Positions 24,957 through 38,510 are shown, numbered from the stretch's first letter. The stretch: 64,000 bases of DNA from Chrysemys picta bellii (GCF_011386835.1 NC_088792.1:218894394-218958393), one strand, 5' to 3'. The notes: generated from the letters alone by a model not told the origin. Numbers and translations are program-made.

Positions 24957-25203
24957 GGGCTTGTCTTCATGTACAGTGCTTTGTGGCACAGCTGCACTGG
25001 TGCGCTGCACCGCTGTAGCGCTTTAGTGAAGATGCTATTATTCTGATGGGAGAAGTGGTAGCTATGTCAGAGGGAGAAGCTCTTCCATCAATGTAGCACT
25101 GTCTACCCGGGGGTGTGTGTGTGTGGTTAGGTCGGCATAACTACATCACTCAGTGTGTGAGCGACATCATTATACAGATATAGGTCTGTAGTGTAGACCT
25201 GAC
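24957..25203. mobile_element. MITE with gggcttgtct / gtagacct ends
   Basis: The left end gggcttgtcttcatgtacagtgc and the right end tgtagtgtagacctgacc are imperfect inverted repeats. The interior has cgctgcaccgctgtagcgctt. It contains a short (tg)n tract at 25115-25126. Confidence 0.7.
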
Positions 25204-27192
25204 CTCTGGAAGTTACAACTAAAATCCTCTCCAAACTGACACATCAGAGGTCTAGAAAGGCCACTTAGGAGATGTGTAACATAATCTCTCCATTCTGTTG
25301 GAAATGTCTAGCCAAGAACCATTGCCTCTGTTCCTCATAGGCCAAGCTGATGACTTCTATAGATTCTTGCACAAAACCTGCTAGCCAAATTACTGTCCCA
25401 AATGATGCTCAAATTGAGGCACAGCATTAACTGTTTTTTGGAAAGACTCACATTACCACCTCTAGCCCTACCCTGATGGACTAACATCAAGAAGTGTGTG
25501 AATGAGTTCATTGCGGGTTGGGAGAGGGGAGCCTGGGAACATTTAAATAACATCTTTTTCTGTGACTGCCCAGAAAATGTCCTTCCCACACCCTAACCAT
25601 TAATGTGTTTTTCCTGAGGGCAATTTGGAAGTAACTCTGCACGTACATAAGGTCTTCTTTAACATTTTAGCTCCAGCGACTTGAGACTGATGAGCTTTCA
25701 GGATCAAGCTGCCCACATATTTTGGGCGTTCCAGTTATTAAAGCAATCCCTAAAAAGAGGAGCACTTGATTTTAAACCTTGTACTTTATTATTATTTGTC
25801 TATATGAAGGTAGCATCTGCAAGCCCCCAATCAGAGCCCCATTTTACTAGGTACTGTACAAGCACATAACACAAAGATAGTCCTTATCCCCCAGAGCTTA
25901 TAATTTTGCTCTTAGAGGTTTGTTTTCAAATAAATAAATAGACTCATACTTAGCAGCTTCCACTTGGTCATTATTGGGCTTACCTGTTGGCTTTATGGTC
26001 AGATAAAGTTTAGGTGAACAATTAATGGGGCGGGGGGGAAGTGTTTGAGAACATTTGCTTTAGTAAAAACTGACTATGCTTCACTGAGAGGGACAACACT
26101 GTATGGGATTCCCAAAGGGAGGGAAATAAGTGCTTAATACAAGAAAATCGACTGGAAAACTGCACACCAAGCAAACCCAACAAACAGAATGTAGGCACCA
26201 ATAAAATGGAATGTCATATAGATAACACTGATTTGCTTGTTCCCACGTACTATTGCTCTCGTTAATGTTATTAGTAAAGGATAAAGCATTGAAACACAAA
26301 TCCAGTGGTTGACAAGCTGCAGTGTGTGCTGGTTTGAAGATGTTGCGTAACATAAACAAACACATTCATTTATTTCCCAACTATCCGCTGCAATAAAATG
26401 AGAACTCGTGCAAACAACTGATCCAGCCAAATGTTCATTTACAGTCTCATTGTTTCCTTTAGCTCATCATGTTACCTTGCAGCGAGAGTTGTAGGCTGTT
26501 AATGAGTATTCTACCTTCACATGCATATCTTAATTCTTTGTACCATGGGAGGAATAACAATAGTTGAAGCCAGGTGGGAACAAAAGAGGCATCACATCTT
26601 AAAGAGAGACCCAGTTTTATGAAATATTTCAAGCTACCAATCCCAGGTAATCCTGGTAGGATAATATTAATTTCTGTCAAAAGAAGAGTCATAGCAATTA
26701 GAACCGTATTTTACAGATGGATGAATGGAAATGATTTTTTTGTAGGATTTGTGGTATACATGATATATTATCTGAGTCTCAATCTGGAAAAAGACCAAGA
26801 TAATGCTTGTAGGCTGGGGAGACAACCAGAAGAAGTAGATGATGATGTTGTTTTGACTGTCTTAGAGTTTGTTGCTCACGTCAGTGGAGCTCCGCAGGCA
26901 AAGACTGCCCAGGGGATGTGCTGAATCCTGGTGTCCTGAAGACTCTAGTTAACAACTTGCCCTCTCCAGTGTCAATCACAGCAGAAGCTTTGCTGGCCAG
27001 CTCAAGGTGCCTTGGTGAAATGAAGGTTGTGGACAGTTTCCTTGTATTGCTATGACACCCCTCCACCCTCATGAGTGGAATTCTGTGTAGCCATTGTCTG
27101 AATCTATCCATTGAACTTGTGACATGCCATGGGACTGTTAATGAGCACAGATAGTTAGGACTTGATTTTATGACTTACCTCCCATAACACAA

Positions 27193-27729
27193 GGTGTTTC
27201 TACACTGGAATTAGACACCCATGTCTGGCTCATGGCAGCTGACTTGGGGCCATGGGGCTCGAGCTAAGGGTCTGTTCAATTGTGGTGTAGACTTTTGGGC
27301 ATGGGCTGCAGCCTGAGCTCTGGGACTGTCCCTCCTTGCAGGGTCCTAGAGCCTGGGCTTCAGCCCAAGCCTGAATGTCAGCACCACAATACAACAGCCC
27401 CTTAGCCTGAGCAGAAGCGGTGCCAGGGTTTTTGCTGCCCTAGGCAGCAGCGCTCCTCCTCAGAGCATTCGGTGGCGGGGGTCCTTCCACTCTGCGTCTT
27501 TGGGGCGCTTTGGCAGCGGGTCCCGGAGCGAGTGAAGGACTCGCCATCGAAGTGCCCTGAAGACGCGGAGCGGAAGGACCCCTGCTGCCGAATTGCCGCC
27601 AAGGATGCAAAAATGCCACCCCCCCCAAATCCTGCCGCCCTAGGGTCGCCTAGTGGAAGCGCTGAGCCCGAGCCTAAGTCAGCTGGCATGGGCCAGCCAT
27701 GAGTTTTTAATTACAGTGTAGATACACCC
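27193..27729. mobile_element. MITE (tgtagac family) interrupted by another MITE
   Basis: The left end ggtgtttctacactggaatta is the complement of the right end taattacagtgtagatacacc (two mismatches). The interior phrases (agcctgggcttcagccc..gcctgaatgtc) match 16742-17026. A second element splits it at about 27413-27660. Confidence 0.82.
27413..27660. mobile_element. GC-rich MITE nested in the 27193-27729 element
   Basis: Starts agaagcggtgccagggtttttgctgccctaggcagc and ends gccgccctagggtcgcctagtggaagcgct, imperfect inverted ends. It separates sequences that are adjacent in the host family. Open frames across it are compositional. Confidence 0.7.
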
Positions 27730-28126
27730 ACTGTGTCTTGTAAGACCATGAGGAGAAATGCTTTTGAACTGATTCAGAGGGAAGAGTGTTGCTTACTGAA
27801 TCTAAGACACCATTCTCTGTAGCTCCTTTGATTTCATTTAGACGTCTCCCATCCAAGTACTGAAGCTGCCTGATTCTGCTTATGTTGTGAGATCTGACAC
27901 GATCACAAGCCAAGGTGGTGTGATTACAGGCAAAAAAAATTCAGTTTCAGCATTTTTCCATTTAAAAAAAAAAGTACACTCCCCCAAGGTTTTCATATGG
28001 ACCTGTTTTGACATTGCTATTACTTTATCAAATGGGTTTCCTCTGGCACAAAAAAATGATGGCAATAGGTAAAAATAAATCAGAAAGAGGAACGAAGAAG
28101 GGAAAAGTAACATTTCAGCCATAAAA

Positions 28127-28352
28127 AGAAGAACAGGAATACTTGTGGCACCTTAGAGACTAACAAATTTATTAGAGCATAAGCTTTCGTGGACTACAGC
28201 CCACTTCTTCGGATGCATACATCCGAAGAAGTGGGCTGTAGTCCACGAAAACTTATGCTCTAATAAATTTGTTAGTCTCTAAGGTGCCACAAGTACTCCT
28301 GTTCTTCTTTTTGCGGATACAGACTAACACGGCTGCTACTCTGAAACCTGTC
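28127..28352. mobile_element. Penelope-like terminal unit in foldback form
   Basis: The two arms (cttgtggcaccttagagactaac....cccacttcttcgg and its complement) are nearly perfect inverted repeats joined at atgcatacat. The right end tgcggatacagactaacacggctgctactctgaaa is the usual end of the unit. Arms differ at very few places, so the copy is young. Confidence 0.85.
28223..28260 (+). ncRNA. Hammerhead-ribozyme-like motif
   Basis: The core CCGAAGA is followed by an extra A, a stem gtggg/tccac with loop ctgtag, then GAAA. Stem III is changed by one base (acttatgc for gcttatgc), so this arm is weakened. The minus-strand arm (28175-28212) keeps gcttatgc. Confidence 0.5.
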
Positions 28353-28529
28353 ATTTCAGCCATGAATTCTGTGCTGAACTAGCTGCCTTCATGCACCAGG
28401 ACTTGGAGCACATAATCTTAAAACTATTTCTCATTTCAAGATTTTCAGTCATTGGTGTTTGTCTACCATTTCTCCTCATGAAATAGCTATGGCTGCCCCA
28501 CAGTGAATATAAAAGCATATACTGAACTT

Positions 28530-28605
28530 TCCCACACTTTGAAATGCTGGAGATGAAAGGTGCTGTATGAGGGCAAAGTATTATTTATTATAAGTGTGAA
28601 TTATT
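28530..28605 (+). mobile_element. Old SINE/LINE 3'-tail fragment
   Basis: The phrase tttgaaatgctggagatgaaaggtgctgta....gcaaagtattattta has the shape of a CORE-SINE or L2-type tail. It is too short for a family call. Confidence 0.45.
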
Positions 28606-31104
28606 CTGCCTCTTTAACAAGAAAAGGCTGGTGAACTTTAGTTCTTACGAAGGCAAAGACTAGAGTCAGACAGTGTTGGCAGGCACTTTGTAAGCTTTCT
28701 CACACAGGTCTACAAATGCACCTCAGTGCTGACTTGTAACAAACACCCTGCTAGTCCAACCCTGTTCAGACTTCCAGCCTTGCTTAATAGAGCCAAATGT
28801 TGTGTTCGCTTTTGTGATATGGACACACATCCACTTGGGTTTAGGATGAGATCACCACACTTATTTTTGCTTGGGTGACCTAAGCGTGAGGTCTTTAGCT
28901 TCCCTGGTTGAGAAAGTCCTATATGAAATTAATAACATATTTGCAATAGAGACTAAAGTTGTTAAAGAGAAAGGAGCTATAACTGAAGCACAAGCTTCCA
29001 GAGCAAAGGACTCCTTAGAGTAAGGATGTTGATATTTTGCCACATGCAGTACACAGTGCAGTCCAGGGAAACTCTCACAGAATTCAGATTGAGGAACGTG
29101 TGTCTGGAGAACTTGATGCATGGAATTAATAAGAATGGGGGATTTATGCTGCTGAATATAGAGGATTCAGAATCTGGCTTTAAAAATGCTCCAGATAATC
29201 CCAGCTCACCAAAAGAGAACAAGCTATTTTCTATCAGGGCAGGTGAAACAGGATGCTTAGCACATACAGCAAATGAAAAGCACTGTATAAATGGGTCACT
29301 CCCAGAGATTCAGAGGGCTGAAAATTGCAATGCCCTGCTCCTCTGGAAGTAACTGTGTCCAAGATGGGATTTACCCTTGAGGAAGGCCGGAGGTACTGCT
29401 GCTACACTACCATGGGGGTTCTGCAGGAGAAACGAGATGCAACTTTAAACTCTTGCTGGGGATCAATAAGAGCATTTTCAGCAGAAGCTGCTTGGGAGTT
29501 GCTCTGACCTTCCAACTGTCTTGGCTGCTTTGACTGTCACCAGGTCCTCCTGGGGGAGTAGGGGTGGCTGGGGTTCTGAATTCACTTTTATGAGTACAAG
29601 GGTAAATTAGAACTATTTTGCCGAACACCTGTGGGATGTAGGGGGTGTGCCATCAGTGTAAGCATGATGCAGTGCAATGGAGACACTGAGAGGTTGCTAC
29701 TTGACAGATTACTCTTTGGGCTGTACTGTGCCGCACCTTCTTTGACAAAAAGGTAACCATATAATATAAACCATAGTAAAAGTAGAATACACTGGGGATG
29801 AGTGTGAAGGATGGCTGCTGGTAGCTGGTTTTCTTCCCCTGGCTATGGACACAGCTGGAATGTGGTGGGGAAGCTGATAGCAGCTTATTGTCTCCAGGAA
29901 AGAGACCTCCTTTGCAGTTCTCCCTCCTTTACTGCCCCATAGGACAAAGGGTAACCTTCTTGAGGCACCTACTATCCCATGCATACTTGTCTCCTTCATG
30001 CCCACTTCCCTGAGAAACTTGCTGCTACTATGACACATCACTACTTCCTTCTTAGCAGTTCCTTCCACATGCACTCTTCTGTGAGACACATTCACTGCTC
30101 AGATCTGGTCTCCTCCCTGCACCTGACAACCCTCATATGGGCACCATCCTCCATGATATCTAGCACGTCCAACGTTTGTGCCTCCCAAGACGCTTGCCTT
30201 CTCCACCCCCATGCAAGCAGTCCTCTCCAACTTGCTCTCCTTTCTTCTTTGAGATGTGAGGGAATAGCACCTTTCACCAGTGTCTCCTCCAAAACCAGGG
30301 ATAGCCTGTCAAGACTTAATTCCCCATTGTCCAAGAAAGTGAAAAAGATCCTCCCAACATTCACCCAGGAAAGGCAGGTGGATGGATGGATGGCTTCTCA
30401 TGGCAGGATCTGTTTCTTCTGCTTCCTTTTGATGAGGTGTCACTGAGGTGTGAGGGAAGGATTTTTCATAGCCTGAGTTCTTCCCACCCTATCCTAATTG
30501 CTGCAGCTTTAAACTCTGCTCAAACAGGGCACTGAGTGCCTGATGCTACAGCTGTATCATGGGGATAGGCTATTTAATGACCACTTTGTAGGCAATTTGG
30601 GTATTGGTAACACAAAACAGGCCATTTTCTTTCTACCTAAACCTGTAGGCTTTGTGTCTTATACAATTTATCTGCAGGAATGGACAGGGCACTTTTCCCT
30701 ATTTTTGTCATTGCATCATTACCTGCACAGCTGTTATCCATTATTTCCCATTTTAACTGAAGGAATTTTTTTAGGTTGATTTAGTTTGATCAGGAGAAGG
30801 TAATTGCACAGAAACCAAAATGTCAGAGTCTAAGCAGGACTGTACAAAATATGTTGGATCTAATGAAAAACTGGTAAAATCTTGGCTTACTGCCACTGAG
30901 TGGGAAATTTCTGGCATTGTGCCCACATTTTGTGTGTGTACTTTTTTCACCTAGGAAACCCCATTTCCTCCCACCCATGGTGTTCACTGAGATGTCAGCA
31001 TTTATGGTTAATGGAAATTATTATACTTCAGACAAAACTAAAAAAATAAATAAAAGTACACTGCCAAAAATTTTACATCCAAAATGAAACTGTCACAAAG
31101 CCAA

Positions 31105-31125
31105 AACAAACAAACAAACAAACCA
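31105..31125. repeat. (CAAA)n microsatellite
   Basis: About five units of caaa. Confidence 0.9.
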
Positions 31126-34100
31126 GTTTCACTTTGGTTGCAGTTATTTTAGCAGTTTTGGATATGCTGCACGGGACCAGGAATGGCTGTGTCCTGTGCA
31201 ATTGCCTCCCTCAGATCAAACGACCTCAGCTTAAAAGCTTTCAGGTAAAAATATCTAAGTGATTTAGGTGCCTAAATCCCATTTTTCAAAACTAACTTGA
31301 GAGTTTGTTCCTTTGGAAAATGGGACTTAGGCTCCCCAGTCACTTAGCCACTTTAATTCATTTTTACCCTTCCTCTAATTGAAAAGGTGGAAACTGAGGT
31401 CAAGATTTCAGAAGTGGCTAATGATTCTAAATGCTTCAAATAACGGGTGTTCATCTTCAGACATCTTAAAGGGGTCTATTTTTTTCCCAGAGTTGGTGCT
31501 TGGCATTGTTTGAAAGTCAGGTTCCTTTAAAGTGTATCATGTTTGGGTACTGAAACATTTGAGGCACCCAAAACCATTAGTGACTTTTTTGAAAATCTTG
31601 GCCTAAAAGCTGAATTAGGGCTTGATCCATCATATTGGTACCCTAATCATGTGAGTAGTCTGTATTCATGTGAGAACTTTCAATAAAACTGGTATTACTT
31701 GTATGAGTAAGACTCCTTTTGTGACTAAAGTTTGAAAGTTTGCATTCTTGGAGAACAGGAACACTGGTAGTTACTACACAGACAAACAGAGCTGCTGTTA
31801 CGCTCTCATTAACCGTTCCTACACCACACTGGATGTTAGTACCTGTTTTAGTTAGGCAGGGAATGCTGGCCAGGGTACCCAGGGTTATTCTTTACTCATT
31901 TCAGGAAGTGCATCGAGATATTGAACCTTCAGTTACACATCCGCTAGAAAATTCTGTTTGACTTCCCATTCAGAGGACACCTTTAATGTCCAATGCTGCA
32001 GTCCACCTAGGAGACCAAGCTTTAGTGTGGGGCTTGAACTTCTGATAACCTTCTATCTAGAGGCAAAATTGCTACCAACAGAGGGAACCAAACAGCATTT
32101 ACATTTGCAACACTGTTATTTGTTGTTGCTGTGCTGGTCTTTCTGCTTCCTTTGTTAGGAAACCAAGTACAGAACACTATATTCATAAACCCTCTATTGA
32201 TAGTCTTGTTTTAAATTCCCTGCTTGTAAACTAGTAAGGAAAGGGGATGCTTTGTTTTCCTCAATTTAAAGAGATGGTAGAGCAGCTGTTCCAAGTAACA
32301 ATAATGACACAATTGCTGAGACAAACATTTTCATGATGATGCATGGGAACACTAAATCCAAACCACATTGTTTAGCTATTGCATGCTTTCACTCCAGTAA
32401 AGGGGAATGTCACAGACCTGAAAGTAAATCGAAGAGATCATAGTTTAGAAAATATGACAAAGTTGAAAACTTAAAGCTGTATTACACAGTAACATCCTTT
32501 AACAGGGAAATAATTGCTCCGAAGTACTGTATATATGTATATTTCATGGCAGTTTATTAGGTATGATTTGTCTCTGGTCAGCAAAGTGAATAGAAACTAT
32601 TGTAAGTGAAGAATGTTTTGTGGCATGGTACAGACTTCTGATATGTGCTGCTGGGAAAGGAATTGTGAAAAGTTACGGATCTGTTCAGGACAGAATCCTA
32701 GAAATGCTTCTATGACTTGAATGCATCCATAAGAGGGGACAGTTTTTTCTAGTTTACTTCCATCCACTTCACCAGATGGGGGATAATATGACATGCCTCC
32801 CCACATATACACACACATTCTCACACACCCTTTTAATAAGCCAATGTCCCTATATTTTATATGAGAAGCATTTGCATTTGAAAAGAAAAATGCAGTACAA
32901 CAGTTTGGGAGCGAATGGAAGGTTTAAGAAAAGATCTTAACATTCATGATGCCCAAAACACTTAATATGTTAAGTAATTCTTGAGTGTGACTGTGGAAAG
33001 ATTAACCTTAATATCAGCAAAGTCTCTCTGCTGGCACCCTCTAAAATAATTTGTCATTTTGCAAGTTGGAGAACCTTTTCCTTCTGGCACTTTGTTAAGA
33101 GGATACTAAGTTCAGATCCCAGGAATGCAAAGTTACTCAATCTGATACAGAAGGCTGCAAAGTTCATGCAATACATAGGGAGATAAACGTATTGCATAAA
33201 GATTTTCTTTTCTTCTAGAAGATCATCCATGGTCTTTCCATCATCCGTTCTTCATAATGGTGATCCTTCTAGCACTGATCAGTGATAGAAATGAGGCAAA
33301 TTATGTGGACTACACTTTAAAATGCTGAATTTAAGTTGAGCCAGCAACAAATAAAAATGCATATTACATACATGAAAACTTTTTGTGTGTGCTCAAATGG
33401 GGTAGTTGACTGCATATAAAGGTGCTTTTGCAATTATTTGAGTACAAGTATGGGATCTGAGGGCATATTGTTTGTTTGTACGATGTCATAAATTCCTGAG
33501 TTTGAAAAGCTGGCCCAGTTAGCTTAAATGTGAGATTAAAAAAAATGATACAGTATACAGTAACCTGACATTTAAATTAGAACAACTCACTGAGAGCAAC
33601 CTATTGCTGATTTGGGTTGCCTGTTAAAATAAACTGAATCCAGCACTTTCAAAAAAGCCCTTTGACATTACACTCCTCCCCATATATTGTCAGAATCCTA
33701 GGACAGTGTAGCTCATGGGCAATGAAGATGGAGGAAGATTTTGGAGTTTATGACACACATTTTTATTTTGGATCTTAATGTGAAACTTCTTACAAAGAAC
33801 AACATTATTTGATACTTTCAAAATTAGTGGGCCTGTTTCATTATACAAATAATTGTGCAGGTGTTGCAGGATTCTGCCACACAGCCTTTTGGAATAAATG
33901 CCAGAGTGCTGCAGAGTGTATGTGCTTAACTCAAAAAGCTAAATTAAAAACGTATGCAGCCACATGTGGGTGGCTTTTAGGCAAGTGCAGACTGTTGTTA
34001 AATGTGGAAATCAAATATGGGCATGGGGAAAACTGGTGTGTGTATGGAAAGACTGATCACATATTTTGTCCTATAGTTTAAATGTGTGGTAAATTCTTCT

Positions 34101-34424
34101 GAAATTGAAAATCTGGATGGTAGCAAACCAGATTGGGTGGAGGGAGGGACAAATACGAATCCAATTCTGGGCTTTTGCCCGTTTCTAGAATCAAACCAAA
34201 TGGAACCTTTTGAAGATTCAGAAATATTAAGTTTGCATTTTCCCATTTGTTTTCCAATTTTGGTGTGATCTCTGCATTTTCACATTGAGGCTAGGCCTAT
34301 CTGTCTATTTATTCATTCACTCATTTACTTATTGCAGTGATGGGGGTCCTAATAAATATGTATCTGAGAACTTTGCAACCTTTAAATATTTGACTTCATA
34401 ACCTGCCGTTGAGGTAGGGAAAAT

Positions 34425-34565
34425 GATCCTCATTTTACAGAGTCGGAAACTGAGGCACTGAGATTAAATATCTTGCCCCAGGTCACATGGGAAGCCTGTG
34501 GCATAGACAGTTTTTGATCCCAGAATTTGAGGATCCGAGTCCAGTGCATCAACCACAAGACCATT
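34425..34565 (-). mobile_element. MIR/L2-like SINE fragment, antisense
   Basis: cattttacagagtcggaaactgaggcactgag....cccaggtcacatgggaagcc is a clear antisense match to the MIR core region. Confidence 0.7.
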
Positions 34566-35224
34566 CCTTTGGCAGTCAGAGTGCCAAAATCTAATCAAAG
34601 ACTGTTCTTACATGGTTTCCAGCCCAAGTTTGTAGGCTCAAGTGGTTTGGATAAACACTGGCAATTTTGGCTGCTTAACCTGAACTGACCCTCTAACTGT
34701 TCTGAGATTTTCCTGTCATAAATGAAAAATCTGAGCTCTCTAGCTGTGCCCTGTACCCAGGGATCTAATCCTCATACCCTCGCTAATCCTCCCTAAATGG
34801 AATAAATCATTTCCCCATTTTACAAAAATGTCAGTTTTTCCACAATTTTAAGAAACGCATGTGAAAACCATCTTTCCTAGTTTAACAGCAGCTATGTTAA
34901 TACAAAGCATAAATAACTCAGAGAAGTAGGCCTGTTTGCCTCAAACTAGTTATCCCTCTTATAGTTTTATTCATAAAGTCTCTCCCGTTGTATTATCTTG
35001 TGAAGGCCACATTACCGTGAGTGTTAGAACAAGTGCTTAACTTTTAATGAGTAGTAGAGTTATGACCCAGTTCTGCTGAGGGTTTTCTGTAGGGGGCCGA
35101 GCACCTACAACTCTTATTGACTTCAGTAAAAAGTTGAAGGTACCTGGTGGCAGATCCTCAGCTGCAGGAAACCGTCATAGCTCCATTGATTTCAATGGAG
35201 CTTTTACAACTTACACCAGCTAAG

Positions 35225-35323
35225 GATACGCTTGCCAATTTTGGTTGGACATATTCCTGGAGGTTTCGTCACATGACCTAATCTTTAATTAATGATTAGC
35301 ATTAATGGAAAGTTGGCAATCCT
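35225..35323. mobile_element. Short hAT-type MITE (relative of 18044-18158)
   Basis: The interior gccaattttggttggacatattcctggaggtttcgtcacatgacc aligns with the copy at 18044. The flanks agctaag at both sides suggest the target duplication. Confidence 0.8.
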
Positions 35324-36874
35324 AGCTAAGAATCTACCTGCCAGTGCATTGGATGAGGCAATCAGTAGCACCCCTACACAATCAGGATCATTAGAGACCA
35401 CAGAGGGGCTTCTGTATCATTTTATCATGCTATTTTGAAACTTATCTTCTTTACTTTACAAAAAGCGTAGCTAGGATATGGAGCCTGGTCTGAAGCCCAT
35501 TGAAACCAGGACTTGTCACTGGACCTTTGGATCATGCCTTAATGAAGATGCAACAGCGAAGCGGCTCTTTTTGCAGATGGAGGGATAATTATATTAAGTT
35601 CCTTCATTGTGCTCTGCTTCATACACGACACACATTAATTCACAGTCCATATCAAGCCACACATAGACAATAAAATTTCAGAAACAAAATACACATGCAA
35701 GAAGCAGTGCAGGTATCTTTGGTGAATTAATGCAGAAAAAATGGGTTTTAAACATCAGTGAACAAACTGAAACAAATACTCCAGGTTCTCTAATTTTCTC
35801 AATAAACTCCATGGCTATCCTTTGCATTCATGGTGAAAGAATCATGCCCTGAACGGTTTTGCCAATTGTTTAATCTACTGTCTTTGTATTTATAGCTACT
35901 TTTGAGCTTGTATTCCTCTTATGTCACTCCCCCTATGCACAGAATTTGCAGTTTCCTCTGATAAATGGGCTTTTCTGACAAGAAAAGGGTGACACTCTAA
36001 GTTGTCAGATACTTTTAATTCCTGAGTATCATGCCGAATGTGACACTTGGAGGTTGTGATAATAATGTGTTATCTTAATTATGTGTGTTCTCATGATGCA
36101 TGTTTTGTAACAGATATAGTATATAAAACTACAACAGTGCCTTTGAAATGAGATTCATTACTTAAGGGTTTTCTTCCTTCTTAAATAAACAAAGAGTAAA
36201 CGAACAATTGCTGAGTCCAAGTTTGAATCCTAGCACTTCCTGTTAAGTCCAAAAAATAGTGCAAGGAACATGTTTGGTCTGCTCTTTCTAAGGCTTGATG
36301 ATGTGATAGGAAGGATGTTGTGTGTAACATCAAAGAGTGATGTTGTTATACCTCCAACGCATGACTTCTGGAGGCCCATATCCAATAATGTACGCTCATT
36401 TTTCTCTTGAATATGGCAGGCTTTAATAGGATTGGATTCTTATCAGAAATGTTCCAACAATTTCCTTCATTGTGTTTCTGTGTGCCTTTTTTGACTAGCC
36501 AAATTCCTTTCACTTCTCAAAGTCCTGCTAAGTGACTCCCCACTGAGTTTAGTTAAGAACAGTGTTGAGCAAATTGCAAGCTGCCAAAACCAGCCATGAA
36601 ACCACTGGTGATGAGCAAATGTTTCTGCTCTTTAAGCTCATGGTAAATGTTGCTTGCTTTTTCCTCCAGTCAGACACTGTTAAAGTGGGAAAACAAAAGG
36701 GTTTGTATGATGGACAGGCTCAAACCATATCCTGGATATGAACACCTCCAGACTTTGGAAAAGTACCACTATGGATCAGAACTTTGCATTTGGGGTCCAT
36801 CTCTAGTTTGTATAGCAATGTATTGTTGAAAGCCACAAATAGAATTCTGGCCCAGAGATAAGCCATACAGTTTT

Positions 36875-36930
36875 GCTCCCTGAAGGTGGCTGCATTTCAG
36901 TGGTGGATGAAATGATCCCATAGTAGTTGT
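36875..36930 (+). mobile_element. Fragment shared with the 5S-headed SINE
   Basis: The segment aaggtggctgcatttcagtgg, followed by gaaatgat, is repeated in the tail half of the SINE at 57340-57885. It probably marks an old relative whose head is lost; the part before it (36700-36870) may belong to it. Confidence 0.55.
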
Positions 36931-37316
36931 AAATGAATGTCTGGGGGCAGAATTTGGCCCAGGTGTATAATTCACAGTTACTTAATGTGATTTGGAGGCT
37001 TGTGAGAAATGTTATAGAATGTGAACCAATAAATATAACTGTGAACAGGTGATCCTTGCAATCAGAGGGCATAATACATTAAAGACAAGACATACTACAT
37101 TATTGGATATTCATCTTGTCCATGTCCCCTGCTGCAGTGAACATATCAGGAGTAGTACCTGCTTTGGGGAAGAGTACTTGGCTGCTCTTCAGAAACAACT
37201 GTCTATCAAGAGTTATAACTGCATTAGTAGGTACAGACCGAGGGCTGCCTCAGAGCTTTGCTCTCATTAATAATGTGAAAGTGATTTTTTAAAATGTCAG
37301 TGCCAAAATAGGTTGT

Positions 37317-37334
37317 TGGGGGGGGGGGGGGGGA
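37317..37334. repeat. Poly(G) tract
   Basis: About 17 consecutive G. It could form quadruplex structure and may be an unreliable base count. Confidence 0.9.
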
Positions 37335-37414
37335 TGTGGAGTGAGTAATTTTGTTGCAGTAGTGAATATGAGCTATGTTAGTTATTTACTCATTTTTCTT
37401 GGGAGGGGAAAGTG

Positions 37415-37600
37415 TGTTTAATGGTTGGAGCAGCTGACTGGACCTCTACCTGGCTCTGCCACTGATTTCCTATGTGACCTTGGGCAAGTTATTTCATCTC
37501 TTTGTACCTCATCTGTGAAAAGGGCATATATATGCCCCAGTTACAGGGATGCTTAATAATCCTAAAGCTCTTTGAGAGCCCTGGATGAAGGGCAAAATAT
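37415..37600 (+). mobile_element. MIR-like CORE-SINE
   Basis: The text ctctgccactgatttcctatgtgaccttgggcaagttatttcatctctttgtacctcatctg is a close match to the MIR core in sense orientation. A tail with ctctttgagagccctggatgaa follows. Confidence 0.82.
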
Positions 37601-38299
37601 CTCATTTTAAATTTCAGAAAAGTTTGATGACAAGTGTTTTTCAAAATACTGAACAAATAGAAGAGAAGAAATAAATTGTATTAAATTGTAATAAATACTG
37701 TAGCTAATTGAGACAATGTGCAGGAAAGTGATTCTAATGTGTTGTATATTGCTGCATATTCTTTCAGATTTGAATGAAATAAGATTTTTTTCTTTTGCAA
37801 TATTTTAAGTTCTTGATATACCCCCAGCACATTACCTGCCATAACAAGATTGAGAAACACGCTGTCCTGGAGATTATCTTGAGTGCACCAAGAACAGCTT
37901 GAATCACTGTTAAACTGGATCAGCAAATCTCTAGTTACTGTATATTCATCTAAAGCATAAATCCCTCTTTAACCTACTTCCAGGTAACCAAAACTAGTAA
38001 CTTGGTCACGTCCCTAGCTACTATGGGCAACATGCATTTCCCCCCCCACACACACACTTTTTATAAAAAGTCCCGGGAATCAGAGGGAAAAACACTATAT
38101 TGCCCGTATTTTTCATTTTAAAATTCATTAAATATTTTTGGTCATTTTTCCTAATAGTCCCCCTTTATTTAAATTTCTCCTACTGTCTACAAATTGAGCT
38201 ATGCACTGATACGAATCCTGGAAGTTTCTGTCATCATTTCCCTCCATAGGTGGATCCCCCTCCATTAGTTGCCCTCACTAGCACCAGACATGTGACTCT

Positions 38300-38510
38300 C
38301 CTTCTGGCTGGGAAGAGATGGATGTTCCTCCTGCTGGAGTCTATTATAGCCTTCCTTTATGCCAGCCAGGAGGCTTGCTAGAAGCTTTGAAGGACCCATG
38401 CCATTCTGATCATCTTCTGGCTTAGGAAAGTTGGATGTTCCTCCCTCCGGGAACCTGTCAGTGCCTCATCTTCTGTCATCCAGAAGGTTCACTAGAAAGC
38501 GGTGATAGCG
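38300..38510. repeat. Imperfect tandem duplication, unit about 105 bp
   Basis: A segment with ttctggctgggaagagatggatgttcctcctgctgg is followed by a second with ttctggcttaggaaagttggatgttcctccctccgg. Downstream parts (ccagccaggaggcttgctaga / tcatccagaaggttcactaga) also line up. No coding frame is shared. Confidence 0.6.

Noticed and set aside
36670..36827. Candidate CLC exon after a strong acceptor (tttttcctccag), starting SQTLLKWENKRV, which looks like the CLC-7 SQLIVLLKHK segment.
   Set aside because: No donor with the right phase and good consensus follows, the sequence after it looks like part of a repeat that overlaps 36875-36930, and the 39359-39455 exon fits length, phase and sequence better.
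37137..37236. Possible exon with acceptor cccctgctgcag and frame EHIRSSTCFGEEYLAALQKQL.
   Set aside because: It could join in phase to 23617 but does not resemble the end of a CBS domain, and it ends in the wrong phase for 40020.
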